From: CAZGVW01 sp964529265
GTDB taxonomy: Bacteria > Planctomycetota > Phycisphaerae > Phycisphaerales > UBA1924
Assembly (NCBI GenBank): GCA_964529265.1
Contig: CAZGVW010000190.1
Span: forward strand, 46,153 to 110,152
Length of the DNA: 64,000 bases
Direction of reading: 5' to 3'
Positions 45,399 through 54,099 of the stretch are shown piece by piece (within the stretch, counting starts at the first letter, position 1; each line of letters begins with the position of its first letter). The notes beneath the pieces were generated by a model. The model searched no databases. It was not told the DNA's origin and was given only the letters and a program-made list of their open reading frames with translations. A program made the translations under genes and the position numbers.

Positions 45399-45554
45399 GC
45401 GAGGCTCCAGGTACGGTCGAGTATGACGGGCCCGGCGCACGGCCGCCATGCGACCTGCCCCCCTCGGAACCCGCGCCGGCAACCGAACCGCCCGTTGCCC
45501 GTATCCTCGATGCGACCGCCCTGTCATCAAAATGAAACAGAGGAGCCCGCACCC

Positions 45555-47591
45555 GTGCGCACACTGCACCGATTCGCAGCAACCCTCGCCTCCATCGTCC
45601 TCGTGGCGGCTTCCCTCGGCCCCGCCGGTTCCAAGGCACGGGCCGCCTCCGCCCCCACCTCCCGCGATATCGCCGCGATGGCCTCGGCCTCAGATGTCCG
45701 CCTCTCCCCCGATGGCCGGATCATCGTCTACGCCCTCACCACGCGCACCTTCGATGACGAGGCCAAGCCCTCCGACAAGGATCCCGACGCCGGCTGGAAG
45801 ACCGATCGCCAGCTCTTCCTCGCCGATGTCGCCGGCGCCGACGGGCCGCGGCAGATCACCTTTGGCGACGAGAAGGCCTCCTCCCCCCGCTGGTCGCCCG
45901 ATGGCGCCGCCATCGCATTCCTGCGCGAGCACGACGGCGATTCCAAGATCCACGTCCTTCCCATGACCGGCGGTGAGGCCGCGCCCGTGAGCACCGGCGA
46001 TCTTGAGCCGGAATCGTTCGCGTGGTCGCCCGATGGCGCTTCGTTCGCCTTCCTCGCCCCGTCGCCTAAGACCGATGACGAGAACGAGTGGGATTGGCGG
46101 ACCGGCGGCGCCGTGGACCACGACAGGCAGTGGCGATCGTCACACCTCTGGGTCGTCCCGCGCGCCGGCGGAGAGCCGCGCCAGGTCACCACGTGGGATC
46201 GCCACGTCGCGGAGTTCGATTGGTCGCCCGATGGCCGGCAGTTCGCGGTCCTCTCCACGCAGTCCGCCGATCCGTATTACGCCTTCAGCCTCCGCACCGT
46301 CGAGATCATCGACGCCGGGACCGGCGCCGTCGCATTCCAGGTCGAGCAGCGCCCCCGCGCCGCCGATGGCGTCCACTGGTCGCCCGATGGCCGCCGCATC
46401 GCGTGGATGACCGGTGTGGAGACGCTCAGCCTCCTCAACGCGCTCATGGTTCATGAAGTCGGCCGCGGCGTCACCTACAACGCCGCCTCCGGCCTCGATC
46501 CAACGCTCGGCGGCTTCGCCTGGTCGGGCGATTCCAAGTCGATCATCGCCCATTCCACCGAGCGCACGCGCTCCATGCTCTACCGCATCGGAGACTCCGG
46601 CCGCGCTGTGCAGGAACTCGGCGACCCCGGCCGCATCATCTTGAGCGAACTCAGCGCCGACCGCGCCGGCTCGCACCTTGCGTTCCTCGCCTCCACCATC
46701 GATGAGCCCGCCGATCCCTCGATCATCTCTCTCGATTCCGCCCCGCGCCGCGCCCGCGTGATCACTCGGCTCAATCCCCAGACCTCGGACTGGACACTCG
46801 GCCAGGGCTCGGTCGTCCGCTGGACCTGCCCCGAAGGCGCCGAGATCGAAGGCGTCCTCGTGCGCACGCCGCGGACCGATGTCGGCTCCCCTGCGCCCCT
46901 CATGGTCCTCCCCCACGGTGGTCCGGATGGCGTCTCCACCGAGCGATGGAGTTCCTGGGCCCAGTTCTTCGCCTCCCGCGGCTTCAACGTCCTCATGCCC
47001 AACTACCGCGGCGGACTCGGCTACGGGCGCGATTTCTACGCCGCCAACCGCGGGCGTCTCGGCGAGATCGAGTTCATGGATATCGAGAGCGGCGTGGACC
47101 ACCTCGTACGCACGGGCGAGGCTGACCCGGAGCGCCTGGCCTCCTGCGGCTGGTCGTGGGGCGGGTACCTCACCGCCTGGACCATCGGCCACACGCCGCG
47201 ATACAAAGCCGCCGTCGTCGGCGCGGGCGTCATCGACACCATCAGCCAGTATGCGCTTTCCGATATCAACCACGGCGCCGCCGCGGAATGGGAGTTCAAG
47301 GGCAATCCGTGGATGCAGTGGGCCAACTTCGATCGCGCCAATCCCCTGCGCAGCCTCCACAACGTCACAACTCCGACGCTCATCATCCACGGGCGCAACG
47401 ACGACCGCGTGCCCTTCAGCCAGGGCGCCATCCTCTATCGCGCGCTGGCGGATACCGGCTGTGAAGTGAAGTTCCTCGCCTATCCGCGCGAACCCCACGG
47501 CTTCCGCGAACCCGCGCACTCGGCGCACATGCTCGGCGAATGGGCGGATTGGTGCGCGGAGCGTATCGGAATCAGCCCCAATGGTGATTGA
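45555..47591 (+). CDS. Exported S9 family (prolyl oligopeptidase-type) peptidase
   Basis: A 678-residue enzyme with a signal peptide (about 1-30). The beta-propeller domain contains several D-P-D-G/S-P-D-G repeats (WSPDGAAIAFLRE, WSPDGRQFAV, WSPDGRRIAW). The C-terminal alpha/beta-hydrolase domain has Ser534 in GWSWGGYL, Asp616 in HGRNDDRVP and His648 in PREPHGF, the serine protease triad. HGGPDG, which forms the oxyanion region, is present. The start is GTG 45555 with AGGAG nine bases upstream; no good ATG is in frame. It likely acts on peptides in the periplasm. Confidence 0.93.
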   Translation: MRTLHRFAATLASIVLVAASLGPAGSKARAASAPTSRDIAAMASASDVRLSPDGRIIVYALTTRTFDDEAKPSDKDPDAGWKTDRQLFLADVAGADGPRQITFGDEKASSPRWSPDGAAIAFLREHDGDSKIHVLPMTGGEAAPVSTGDLEPESFAWSPDGASFAFLAPSPKTDDENEWDWRTGGAVDHDRQWRSSHLWVVPRAGGEPRQVTTWDRHVAEFDWSPDGRQFAVLSTQSADPYYAFSLRTVEIIDAGTGAVAFQVEQRPRAADGVHWSPDGRRIAWMTGVETLSLLNALMVHEVGRGVTYNAASGLDPTLGGFAWSGDSKSIIAHSTERTRSMLYRIGDSGRAVQELGDPGRIILSELSADRAGSHLAFLASTIDEPADPSIISLDSAPRRARVITRLNPQTSDWTLGQGSVVRWTCPEGAEIEGVLVRTPRTDVGSPAPLMVLPHGGPDGVSTERWSSWAQFFASRGFNVLMPNYRGGLGYGRDFYAANRGRLGEIEFMDIESGVDHLVRTGEADPERLASCGWSWGGYLTAWTIGHTPRYKAAVVGAGVIDTISQYALSDINHGAAAEWEFKGNPWMQWANFDRANPLRSLHNVTTPTLIIHGRNDDRVPFSQGAILYRALADTGCEVKFLAYPREPHGFREPAHSAHMLGEWADWCAERIGISPNGD

Positions 47592-47611
47592 TCGCCGACG
47601 GGCGCGAGCGT

Positions 47612-48913
47612 TCAGCCGCCGATCGTCGCCATCAGCGCCGACGCGACCCCATCCGCGAACAGGAAGCCCCTGTCCGTGAGCAACCACCGGCCGCTCTTCG
47701 TTTCGAGCAGCCCTTTTTCGACCTGCTTCTCCGCCTCGCGCATCAGCGCTTCCGCGGCGCCGAGCGCCGCGGCCCGCTCCAGCAGCGCAGACTCGCCCAG
47801 CCCTTCGGCGATTCGAACTCCCATCATGATGCGCTCGCGCAGCGCCCGCGCGGCGTCCGGCGGCTCATGGTCCACGATCGGGCTGAACCCCCCGGAAGCC
47901 TGCACGCCCTCCATCCATTCCGTCAGCCGCGGCGAGTTCTTCCATCTGTGCCCGGCGCCCGTCCGCTCATCCACAACGATGTGCGCTGAGGCCGAAGGCC
48001 CCGCCGCCAGCCACGGTTCGCATCGCCAGTACGCCAGGTTGTGCCGCGAGCGCGCCCCCTCGCCCCGCGCGAAGTTGCTCACCTCGTACCGTTCGAGTCC
48101 GGCGTCGGCCAGCGTGCGCGCGGTGTATTCCTGCATCTCCGCCTCGAGGTCCTCCGGCGCCGGCGCGAACTCGCCACGCAGCATCCGCTTCGTCATCGCG
48201 GTGTTCGGCTCGTAGGTCAGCGAATACGCGCTCACATGCTCCACGCCCGGATCGAGCGCCAGCGCTCGATGCACATCTCGCGCCCAGTCATCCATTGTCT
48301 GCCCCGGAATCGCGAAGATCAGGTCGATCGACTGCCGTTCGATCCCCGCTTCGTCCGCGAGCGCCAGCGCCCTCTGCACGTTCGCCGGGTCGTGCCACCG
48401 CTCCAGCGTCTTCAAGTGCGCCGCCTCAAACGACTGCGCCCCGACGCTCACACGGTTCACACCGCCCGCCGCGAGCATTTCCATGAGCTCCTTCGACACC
48501 GTCTCCGGATTGCACTCGACCGTAAACTCGCCGCCCCCCGCCCTGATCGGCGCAAGATCAAACTCCGCATCGAGCGCGCCCAGCAGCCCGCGCCAGTGGT
48601 CCACCGCGAGCAGACTCGGCGTTCCTCCACCGACAAAGATCGTGTCCAGCGCTGCGCGCTCCTCCCCGCCTCGCCGCGCCGCCGCGCCCAGCGCCCTCAC
48701 CTCCATGATCAGCGCCTGCGTGAACTCTCCCTGCCGATCCTGCGAATCCACGATGCTGTAGAAATCGCAGTAGTGGCACTTGTGAAAGCAGAACGGCACG
48801 TGCAGATACAGCGATCTCGGCGCCGGCGCCGCTCCCCCGCTGCGCAGGTCCGCCAGCGGCTTCGCTGAATCCGAGTGTTGCCCGCCCACTGCGATCGGGA
48901 TACGCTGGATCAT
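47612..48913 (-). CDS. hemW: Heme chaperone/coproporphyrinogen oxidase-like radical SAM protein HemW
   Basis: A 433-residue radical SAM protein. The 4Fe-4S motif is Cys42-x3-Cys46-x2-Cys49 in HVPFCFHKCHYCDF, the C-x3-C-x2-C pattern of HemN/HemW. The region FVGGGTPSLL is the second family signature, and RVSVGAQSF follows. It lacks the N-terminal extension of true HemN (coproporphyrinogen dehydrogenase), so HemW, which transfers haem, is the better name. ATG 48913 is preferred; an in-frame ATG at 48946 would add eleven residues. It is convergent with the S9 peptidase gene. Confidence 0.92.
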   Translation of the reverse strand: MIQRIPIAVGGQHSDSAKPLADLRSGGAAPAPRSLYLHVPFCFHKCHYCDFYSIVDSQDRQGEFTQALIMEVRALGAAARRGGEERAALDTIFVGGGTPSLLAVDHWRGLLGALDAEFDLAPIRAGGGEFTVECNPETVSKELMEMLAAGGVNRVSVGAQSFEAAHLKTLERWHDPANVQRALALADEAGIERQSIDLIFAIPGQTMDDWARDVHRALALDPGVEHVSAYSLTYEPNTAMTKRMLRGEFAPAPEDLEAEMQEYTARTLADAGLERYEVSNFARGEGARSRHNLAYWRCEPWLAAGPSASAHIVVDERTGAGHRWKNSPRLTEWMEGVQASGGFSPIVDHEPPDAARALRERIMMGVRIAEGLGESALLERAAALGAAEALMREAEKQVEKGLLETKSGRWLLTDRGFLFADGVASALMATIGG

Positions 48914-49036
48914 GGCGCTGTGCGCCCCGGGTTGCGCGACCCCCATTCACGGGTCCGAGAACCCTTCGCGGGCAGTGGAACCGCCGCCCCGGCGGTGCGG
49001 ACAGTGATCAGAAGCCGAACTGGGGACGTAGACACC

Positions 49037-49570
49037 GTGGACCTCGTGCTCGTGTATTTCAAGGACGACGGCGGACGCCGGGATATCCGCATCAAGGGCG
49101 GGCGCTGCGTGATCGGCCGAGGCGAGGGCTGCGACGTGCAGGCCCCGCTCCCAACCATATCGCGCACGCATTGCGAAATCCGCACCACCCCCGATGGCGG
49201 CGTCTTCGTCCGCGATCTGGGCTCCAGCAACGGCACCTTCATCAACGGCGAGCGCATCGAGCGCGAAGCAGGTCTGGCCGCGGGCGACCACCTGGCGCTC
49301 GGCAAGGTCACCTTCGCCGTCCAGATCAATGGCGAACCCGCCCACGTCGAGCCCCCACTGCTCGATCCCCCCACCGGGCCCCCGCCAGGCGCGAGAGCCC
49401 CCACGAGCGTGCTCAACACCAGCCGCGCTCAGAGCGCCTCCGCGCCTCCCTCACGGCCGGATCCCGACGACAGCGAGGCCGATATCGCCGACCTGCTCTC
49501 CCGCGCCTCAGGCGCCGATGACAGCAGCGTCTTCGAGTTCGATATCGACCTCGACGAAGACAAGAACTGA
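49037..49570 (+). CDS. FHA-domain protein
   Basis: A 177-residue cytoplasmic protein. An FHA domain (about 20-90) has the phosphothreonine-binding residues in CVIGRGEGCDV, ISRTHCEI and DLGSSNGTFINGERI. The remainder (95-177) is a Pro/Ala/Ser linker and an acidic C-terminal tail (DDSSVFEFDIDLDED). FHA domains bind phosphothreonine peptides, so it may read Ser/Thr kinase signals; no such kinase is in the window. The start is GTG 49037 with only a weak ribosome site; the upstream frame reads as a disordered Arg-rich extension and is less likely. Confidence 0.85.
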   Translation: MDLVLVYFKDDGGRRDIRIKGGRCVIGRGEGCDVQAPLPTISRTHCEIRTTPDGGVFVRDLGSSNGTFINGERIEREAGLAAGDHLALGKVTFAVQINGEPAHVEPPLLDPPTGPPPGARAPTSVLNTSRAQSASAPPSRPDPDDSEADIADLLSRASGADDSSVFEFDIDLDEDKN

Positions 49571-49617
49571 GTCGGCGTTGACTGGCTCTGTGCGGCGCAA
49601 TGGCGCGCACTTCGCGA

Positions 49618-49854
49618 TCATGCGCTCTTCTTCAACTTCGGCGGCGCCTTTCCGGCGCCGGGCCCTGCGGGCGCTTCCTCCGCGGCCGGCTCCGGCGGCG
49701 GCGGCGCCTTCACCGTCTCCGTCTTCGAAGGAACGCGGATGTTGATCCCGCAGCCTCGACACCGAACCGTCCGCCCCCGCGCCGAGGTCGGAACCGCCAG
49801 CACCCGGCGGCACGTCAGGTTCGGGCACATGATCCGAATTGTTTCCTCGGCCAT
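49618..49854 (-). CDS. Small zinc-ribbon protein
   Basis: A 78-residue protein. Cys pairs in MCPNLTCRRVLAVP and RCRGCGINIRVP form a C-x4-C/C-x2-C zinc ribbon (about residues 10-36), like the short motif found in MJ0042-type ribbons. The C-terminal half is Pro/Ala/Glu-rich and ends in a Lys-rich stretch. ATG 49854 is chosen because GGAGAGG lies upstream; an earlier in-frame TTG is unlikely. It is convergent with the FHA gene and divergent from purA. Function not known. Confidence 0.78.
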   Translation of the reverse strand: MAEETIRIMCPNLTCRRVLAVPTSARGRTVRCRGCGINIRVPSKTETVKAPPPPEPAAEEAPAGPGAGKAPPKLKKSA

Positions 49855-49972
49855 TGGCTGCCTCTCCAAGCGCGCGAAGGCGCTCCGTCATCATCGGCGC
49901 TCCCCGGCCGGGAGTTCACCATAACCTCCCTCGCCGCGTGGCCCGCTGCGGTCTGCGCCGCCTGCAACGCTG

Positions 49973-49978
49973 TATGAT
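49973..49978 (+). promoter_or_regulatory. Candidate -10 element before purA
   Basis: TATGAT, preceded directly by TG, 54 bases before the purA ATG. The -35 region at the expected distance (GGTCTG) is poor, so this is a weak candidate. Confidence 0.3.
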
Positions 49979-50032
49979 CGGACCGGCCCTCGCTCCACGA
50001 CCCCGCACACCGGAACCGGAAAAACCAGCCAG

Positions 50033-51400
50033 ATGACCACCCGACCCACCCAGGTCCCCCGCCGCGAGAGCGCCCGGAGCGCGCCCTGCTCCGCCGTCGT
50101 CGGCCTCCAGTGGGGCGATGAAGGCAAGGGCAAGATCGTCGATATCCTCGCCGCCGAGCACGACGCCGTCGTCCGCTACAACGGCGGCGCGAATGCGGGC
50201 CACTCCGTCGTCATCGGCGGTGAGCGCCACGCGCTCCACCTCGTGCCCTCCGGCGTCTTCCACAAGGGCAAACTCGCCGTCATCGGCAACGGCGTCGTCG
50301 TGGACCCCTGGAAACTCATCGAGGAGATGTCCCTTCTCGCGTCGAAAGGCGTGGACCCCTCCGGCATCCGCGTCTCCAGCCGCGCCCACGTCGTCATGCC
50401 CTACCACCAGGCCGAGGACGCCGCCCGCGAATCACGCCTCGCCGCCGACCCCGCTGCCGCCCGCATCGGCAGCCGAGCGATCGGCACCACCCGCCGCGGC
50501 ATCGGTCCTGCCTACGCCGAAAAAGTCCAGCGCGCCGCCGCCGTCCGCATCGGCGACCTTCTGCACCCTGATCGCCTCCGCGACAAGGTTGAACTTGCCT
50601 GCGCCCTCCACAACAAGTCCCTCGCCGAGTTCGGCGGTGACGCAGTCTTCGACCCCGCCGACCTCACCCGCCTCGCACTCGAAGCCGGTGAACGCCTCCG
50701 CCCGTGCATCGTCGATTCCGTTCACCTCCTCCACGACATGCTCGCCGAAGGCCGTCGCCTTCTCTTCGAAGGCGCCAACGCCACCCTCCTCGACGTCGAT
50801 CACGGCACCTATCCCTTCGTCACCTCCTCCAGCACCAGCGCCCTCGGGATCGGCGCCGGCTCCGGCGTGCCGCCGCGGCGGATCGGCCGCATCGTCGGCG
50901 TCGCCAAGGCCTATTGCACGCGCGTCGGCGCCGGCCCCATGCCCACCGAGCAGGTGAACAACATCGGCGACCGCATCCGCGAGCGCGGTCGCGAATACGG
51001 CACCACCACCGGCCGCCCGCGCCGCACCGGCTGGCTCGATCTCGTCGCCCTGCGCTACGCCGTCATGCTCAACGACTGCGACGAAATCGCCCTCACCCTC
51101 CTCGATGTCCTCGCCGGCTTCGAGAGCCTCAAGGTCTGCGTCGCCTACCGCGTGAACGGCCGCGCGACCGATCGCTTCCTCCCCGACGCCGCCGATCTCG
51201 CCGCCGTCGAGCCCGTCTACGAAACGCTCCCCGGCTTCCCGCAGGAAATCACCGCTGTCCGGCGCCGCGAGGAACTTCCCGACGCTGCGCAGCGATATAT
51301 CTCCCTCGTCGAGGATTTCGCGCAGACACCCGTCACCATGATCGGCGTCGGCCCGGATCGCGCCCAGACCGTGATGGCCCCCGCACCCGCTCGCGCCTGA
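50033..51400 (+). CDS. purA: Adenylosuccinate synthetase
   Basis: A 455-residue enzyme that joins IMP and aspartate using GTP, the first committed step to AMP. The signature GLQWGDEGKGKIVD holds the P-loop and catalytic Asp. NGGANAGHSVV contains the catalytic His, and IGTTRRGIGPAY and EGANATLLDVDHGTYPFVTSS are near-consensus. An N-terminal extension of about 20 residues precedes the conserved core. Codons end almost always in C or G, with a strong bias to C. The gene is followed by a convergent dockerin-tagged gene, 15 bases away. Confidence 0.97.
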   Translation: MTTRPTQVPRRESARSAPCSAVVGLQWGDEGKGKIVDILAAEHDAVVRYNGGANAGHSVVIGGERHALHLVPSGVFHKGKLAVIGNGVVVDPWKLIEEMSLLASKGVDPSGIRVSSRAHVVMPYHQAEDAARESRLAADPAAARIGSRAIGTTRRGIGPAYAEKVQRAAAVRIGDLLHPDRLRDKVELACALHNKSLAEFGGDAVFDPADLTRLALEAGERLRPCIVDSVHLLHDMLAEGRRLLFEGANATLLDVDHGTYPFVTSSSTSALGIGAGSGVPPRRIGRIVGVAKAYCTRVGAGPMPTEQVNNIGDRIRERGREYGTTTGRPRRTGWLDLVALRYAVMLNDCDEIALTLLDVLAGFESLKVCVAYRVNGRATDRFLPDAADLAAVEPVYETLPGFPQEITAVRRREELPDAAQRYISLVEDFAQTPVTMIGVGPDRAQTVMAPAPARA

Positions 51401-51415
51401 CGCCGCGCCCTTTGC

Positions 51416-53008
51416 TCAGCACGGCCCCCATGCGCCCAGCAGCATCGCCAGGTCCGATGCGCCCACGACCGAGTCGTTGTTCAGGTCTGCGGGGCACGGT
51501 CCCGCGCACGCGCCCCAACTCCCGAGCAGAATCGCCAGGTCCGCGCTGCTCACCGTCCCGTCGCCATCGAGATCGTTGCCGCAGTTCGTACCGACCGCGA
51601 AGAAATACTCATACCCCACGTGCATCGCGTCCGTGTTGGCGACCAGCGGCGCGCCCGTGACATTCATGCATCGCAGCGCCCCCGGCCCATTCCGCACCGG
51701 CCGCAGCCGGAACTCCATCCCCGCGCCGAATCCCGTCACAAGGCCTGCCCGCTTTGAAATCAATACATCGCGGCTGTCGTTCGCCGAGGCGAAGTCAAAT
51801 CGCGACGAGATGTCCTGCCACGACCCGCTCGATCCCTCCGGTCTCTGTTCCACAATCATCGGCGCGCTCCCCGCCATCCACGTCACCGGCCCGTAGTGCC
51901 GCGCACGCACCGGCGCTGCCAGTTCTCCCCCCGACGACGGCGCCGTCGCGCCGTACACCGGGAAGCAATCCGTCCAGTGCAGCCTGAACGGCGCCTTCCC
52001 CACCGCGCCCCCGCCCAGTTCACTCGAGAGCGTCGGGTAACTCGCGTTGGACAGCGTGAGTTGTGCTGGATCGCCGTCGAATCCCACCTTGAACGGCTGG
52101 TTCCACGCTCCGCCCGTGTTCCCGGCGTTGATGTAAACCTGCCTGGTCAGCCCTCCCGGCGGAATCACGATCTGCGACCCCGGAACATTCAGCGACCCGT
52201 TGATGATCACGTCCGCATCAAAGACGCCGTCCACGAACAGCCCGGGATTCGGCGACGAGAAAAACGTGTTCGTCACCAGCCGCCCGCTGAACACGCCCGT
52301 TCCACCGTTCGCCGTCGTCGCCTCGAGATGCCCCGTGAACCCCATCGGAAAGTAATCCACCGTCGAGATGTCCGCGTAGATGTCCCCCGCCACCAGGTTC
52401 TCGATCCGGTTCCGCACCTTGATGATCGAAGGATCCTCGGGCGCACCGATCTTCCCCCCCACCGTCAGGTTGAAGATCGATCCGAACGGGCAGTAGATGT
52501 CGCCCTTCACGTCGCCCGCAACATTCATGCTCATCAGCGACGATTCACCGCCGTTCGCCCGCACCAGCAGCTCCACCGTGCCCGTCAGGTTGTGCCCGAT
52601 CTGCGCATCCACGATCGACGTCGCCGCGATCGATCCGACATTCCCGATCGTCCGCAGCTCATTCACCCACACGTCGTTCGACGTCGGCTGCACGCGCTCG
52701 ATCACGTCCACGCTCTGCAGCCGAGGCAGGTCGTTCAGCCCCTTCAGGTTCAGAATCGTCGCCTGCCCCACGTTGTGCGCCTCGACGCCCACATACGCGA
52801 TCCGGTCGTTCGTCGTCGCGATGATGTCGAACGTCGTCGGCTGGCTCGATGACGTCGAGCGCAGCACGATCGTCCACTTCGCCGTGACCGGGTCGAAGGT
52901 GTTCTGCACGATCGTCCCGACGTCCGTCGTGACGTTCACCGCCGCTGCCGCCGTTCCCGCCGCCCCGGCGCAGACCGCCAGCGCGGCGAGGGTCCACATC
53001 TTTCCCAT
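51416..53008 (-). CDS. Secreted protein with double dockerin-like tail
   Basis: A 530-residue exported protein. The signal peptide (about 1-22) ends GTAAA. The body has repeated short beta-strand motifs in about 110-330 (VGSIAATSIVDAQIGHNLTG; NVAGDVKGDIYCPFGSIFNL), suggesting a right-handed beta-helix. A second beta domain follows (about 340-470). The tail has two calcium-loop units, DLDGDGTVSSADLAILLGSW and DLNNDSVVGASDLAMLLGAW, and the last residues are GPC. GGAGGAG lies eight bases before the ATG. A surface or extracellular role is likely; no enzyme motif was seen. Confidence 0.87.
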   Translation of the reverse strand: MGKMWTLAALAVCAGAAGTAAAAVNVTTDVGTIVQNTFDPVTAKWTIVLRSTSSSQPTTFDIIATTNDRIAYVGVEAHNVGQATILNLKGLNDLPRLQSVDVIERVQPTSNDVWVNELRTIGNVGSIAATSIVDAQIGHNLTGTVELLVRANGGESSLMSMNVAGDVKGDIYCPFGSIFNLTVGGKIGAPEDPSIIKVRNRIENLVAGDIYADISTVDYFPMGFTGHLEATTANGGTGVFSGRLVTNTFFSSPNPGLFVDGVFDADVIINGSLNVPGSQIVIPPGGLTRQVYINAGNTGGAWNQPFKVGFDGDPAQLTLSNASYPTLSSELGGGAVGKAPFRLHWTDCFPVYGATAPSSGGELAAPVRARHYGPVTWMAGSAPMIVEQRPEGSSGSWQDISSRFDFASANDSRDVLISKRAGLVTGFGAGMEFRLRPVRNGPGALRCMNVTGAPLVANTDAMHVGYEYFFAVGTNCGNDLDGDGTVSSADLAILLGSWGACAGPCPADLNNDSVVGASDLAMLLGAWGPC

Positions 53009-53150
53009 GGCGCACGCTCCTCCACCCCTCAGGGTGAAGCCCGCGCCGCCGGAGTCAATGGAAAAACCGCGCCTTCCCCGCCATCAGCGCCCTCTCGGAC
53101 CTCATATCCGGAACTCGCCGCCCGCGAACGCCCGAAAGCGCCGCAGCGCC

Positions 53151-53777
53151 TCACCGCGCCGGCCGCAGATGCGCCAGCCACTCAACGTTCCCGTGCCCTG
53201 CCGGCCGCCCCTTCGCCCCACCCTGAATCGGCGACCGCGTCAGCCCGCACACCTCGACGCCCAGGTCCGGCAGCGCCCCCGCCACCTCCTGCACGATCTC
53301 CTCGGCAATCGATTCATCCAACACCCCGGACATCAGCAAGTGCTTCCGGTTCGCCGCCGCCGCCTCATAGTGCGGCTTGATGAGCGACACGATGTGCCCC
53401 TCAACGCCCTCCCGAAGCCACTTCAGCGCCGAAGGAATCGCCAGCCGCTGCGGCGTCCACCCGAGATCGATCGTCACCAGCCGGCACCGGTCATCCGGCG
53501 GAGGCGGCGGAATGTGCATCGCGTTGCTCCGCTCCATCACGGTCACCCGCGGATTCGTCCGCAGCCCGTAATTCAGCGTCCCGTACGACGTATCCACCGC
53601 ATAGACATGCGACGCCCCCGCCTGCAGCAGGCAGTCCGTGAACCCCCCGATGTTGCACCCGAAGTCCGCGCACCGCCACCCGGTCACGTCCAGCCCGAAC
53701 TCATCCAGCGCGTGCCGCAGCTTCAGGCCGCCGCGGCCGACATACGGGCACGAGATCTCCTGCTCGATCTGATCCAT
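53151..53777 (-). CDS. TlyA-like rRNA methyltransferase domain protein without S4 domain
   Basis: A 208-residue FtsJ/RrmJ-fold methyltransferase. PYVGRGGLKLRHALDEFGLD matches the start of the TlyA/hemolysin A methyltransferase domain. DFGCNIGGFTDCLLQAGASH is the SAM motif, and YAVDTSYGTLNYGLR is close to the TlyA pattern V-D-x-x-Y-G-x-L. TlyA methylates 2'-O positions in 16S and 23S rRNA. The usual N-terminal S4 RNA-binding domain is missing. The upstream frame (to 53930) has no S4 features, and ATG 53777 begins shortly before the conserved core. RNA specificity may therefore differ. Confidence 0.82.
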   Translation of the reverse strand: MDQIEQEISCPYVGRGGLKLRHALDEFGLDVTGWRCADFGCNIGGFTDCLLQAGASHVYAVDTSYGTLNYGLRTNPRVTVMERSNAMHIPPPPPDDRCRLVTIDLGWTPQRLAIPSALKWLREGVEGHIVSLIKPHYEAAAANRKHLLMSGVLDESIAEEIVQEVAGALPDLGVEVCGLTRSPIQGGAKGRPAGHGNVEWLAHLRPAR

Positions 53778-53882
53778 GCGGCTCGGTCGAAAAAGGGGCG
53801 ACGAGGCCGCCGCCGGAAGCCCGCAGGGTAGGCGATCCGCATCCGCCCTGCCCGTTCTCGCCGCTGCGCCCACGCTCCGCGC

Positions 53883-53918
53883 AAAAAGAAGCCGCCCCGG
53901 ACGCTGATCCGGGGCGGC
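53883..53918 (-). terminator. Rho-independent terminator on the minus strand
   Basis: A perfect 11-base stem (53891-53901 with 53908-53918, GCCGCCCCGGA) and a six-base loop is followed on the minus strand by TTCTTTTTGC. It sits 40 bases past the stop of the small ORF at 53959 and upstream of the TlyA-like gene, so it must end a transcript coming from about 54100-54300. Confidence 0.88.
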
Positions 53919-53958
53919 GAACGCGTTCACTGATGAAAAGAACTGTTCTCTCCCACGC

Positions 53959-54099
53959 TCACGGCTTGCGCGGCGGCGTGTTCGGCCGGTTCCCGGGCTG
54001 CTGCTGGCCGGGGGTTCCGGGCTTCTGACCCTGGGGATTCGCCGGCTTGTTCTGAGTCGGGGCGGGAGCGGGCTTGGAAGGGCCCTTCATCGAAGACAT
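53959..54099 (-). CDS. Very small Pro/Gln/Lys-rich protein (possible)
   Basis: A 46-residue ORF, MSSMKGPSKPAPAPTQNKPA onward, rich in Pro, Gln, Asn and Lys and disordered in character. An in-frame ATG at 54195 would give 78 residues, but no ribosome site precedes it; the ATG at 54099 has only a weak CAGGG upstream. Support for a real gene comes mainly from the strong intrinsic terminator 40 bases past the stop on the same strand. The terminator could instead close an RNA gene or the lpxI transcript. No family recognised. Confidence 0.4.
   Translation of the reverse strand: MSSMKGPSKPAPAPTQNKPANPQGQKPGTPGQQQPGNRPNTPPRKP

Noticed and set aside
46140..47687. Minus-strand ORF of 515 codons opposite the S9 peptidase
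   Set aside because: The plus-strand frame has the complete S9 triad and propeller repeats; the minus frame is Gly/Ala/Asp-rich without motifs.
53778..53930. N-terminal extension of the TlyA-like protein as a missing S4 domain
   Set aside because: The 51 extra residues are Ala/Arg-rich, without S4 signature, and the strong minus-strand terminator at 53883-53918 lies within them.
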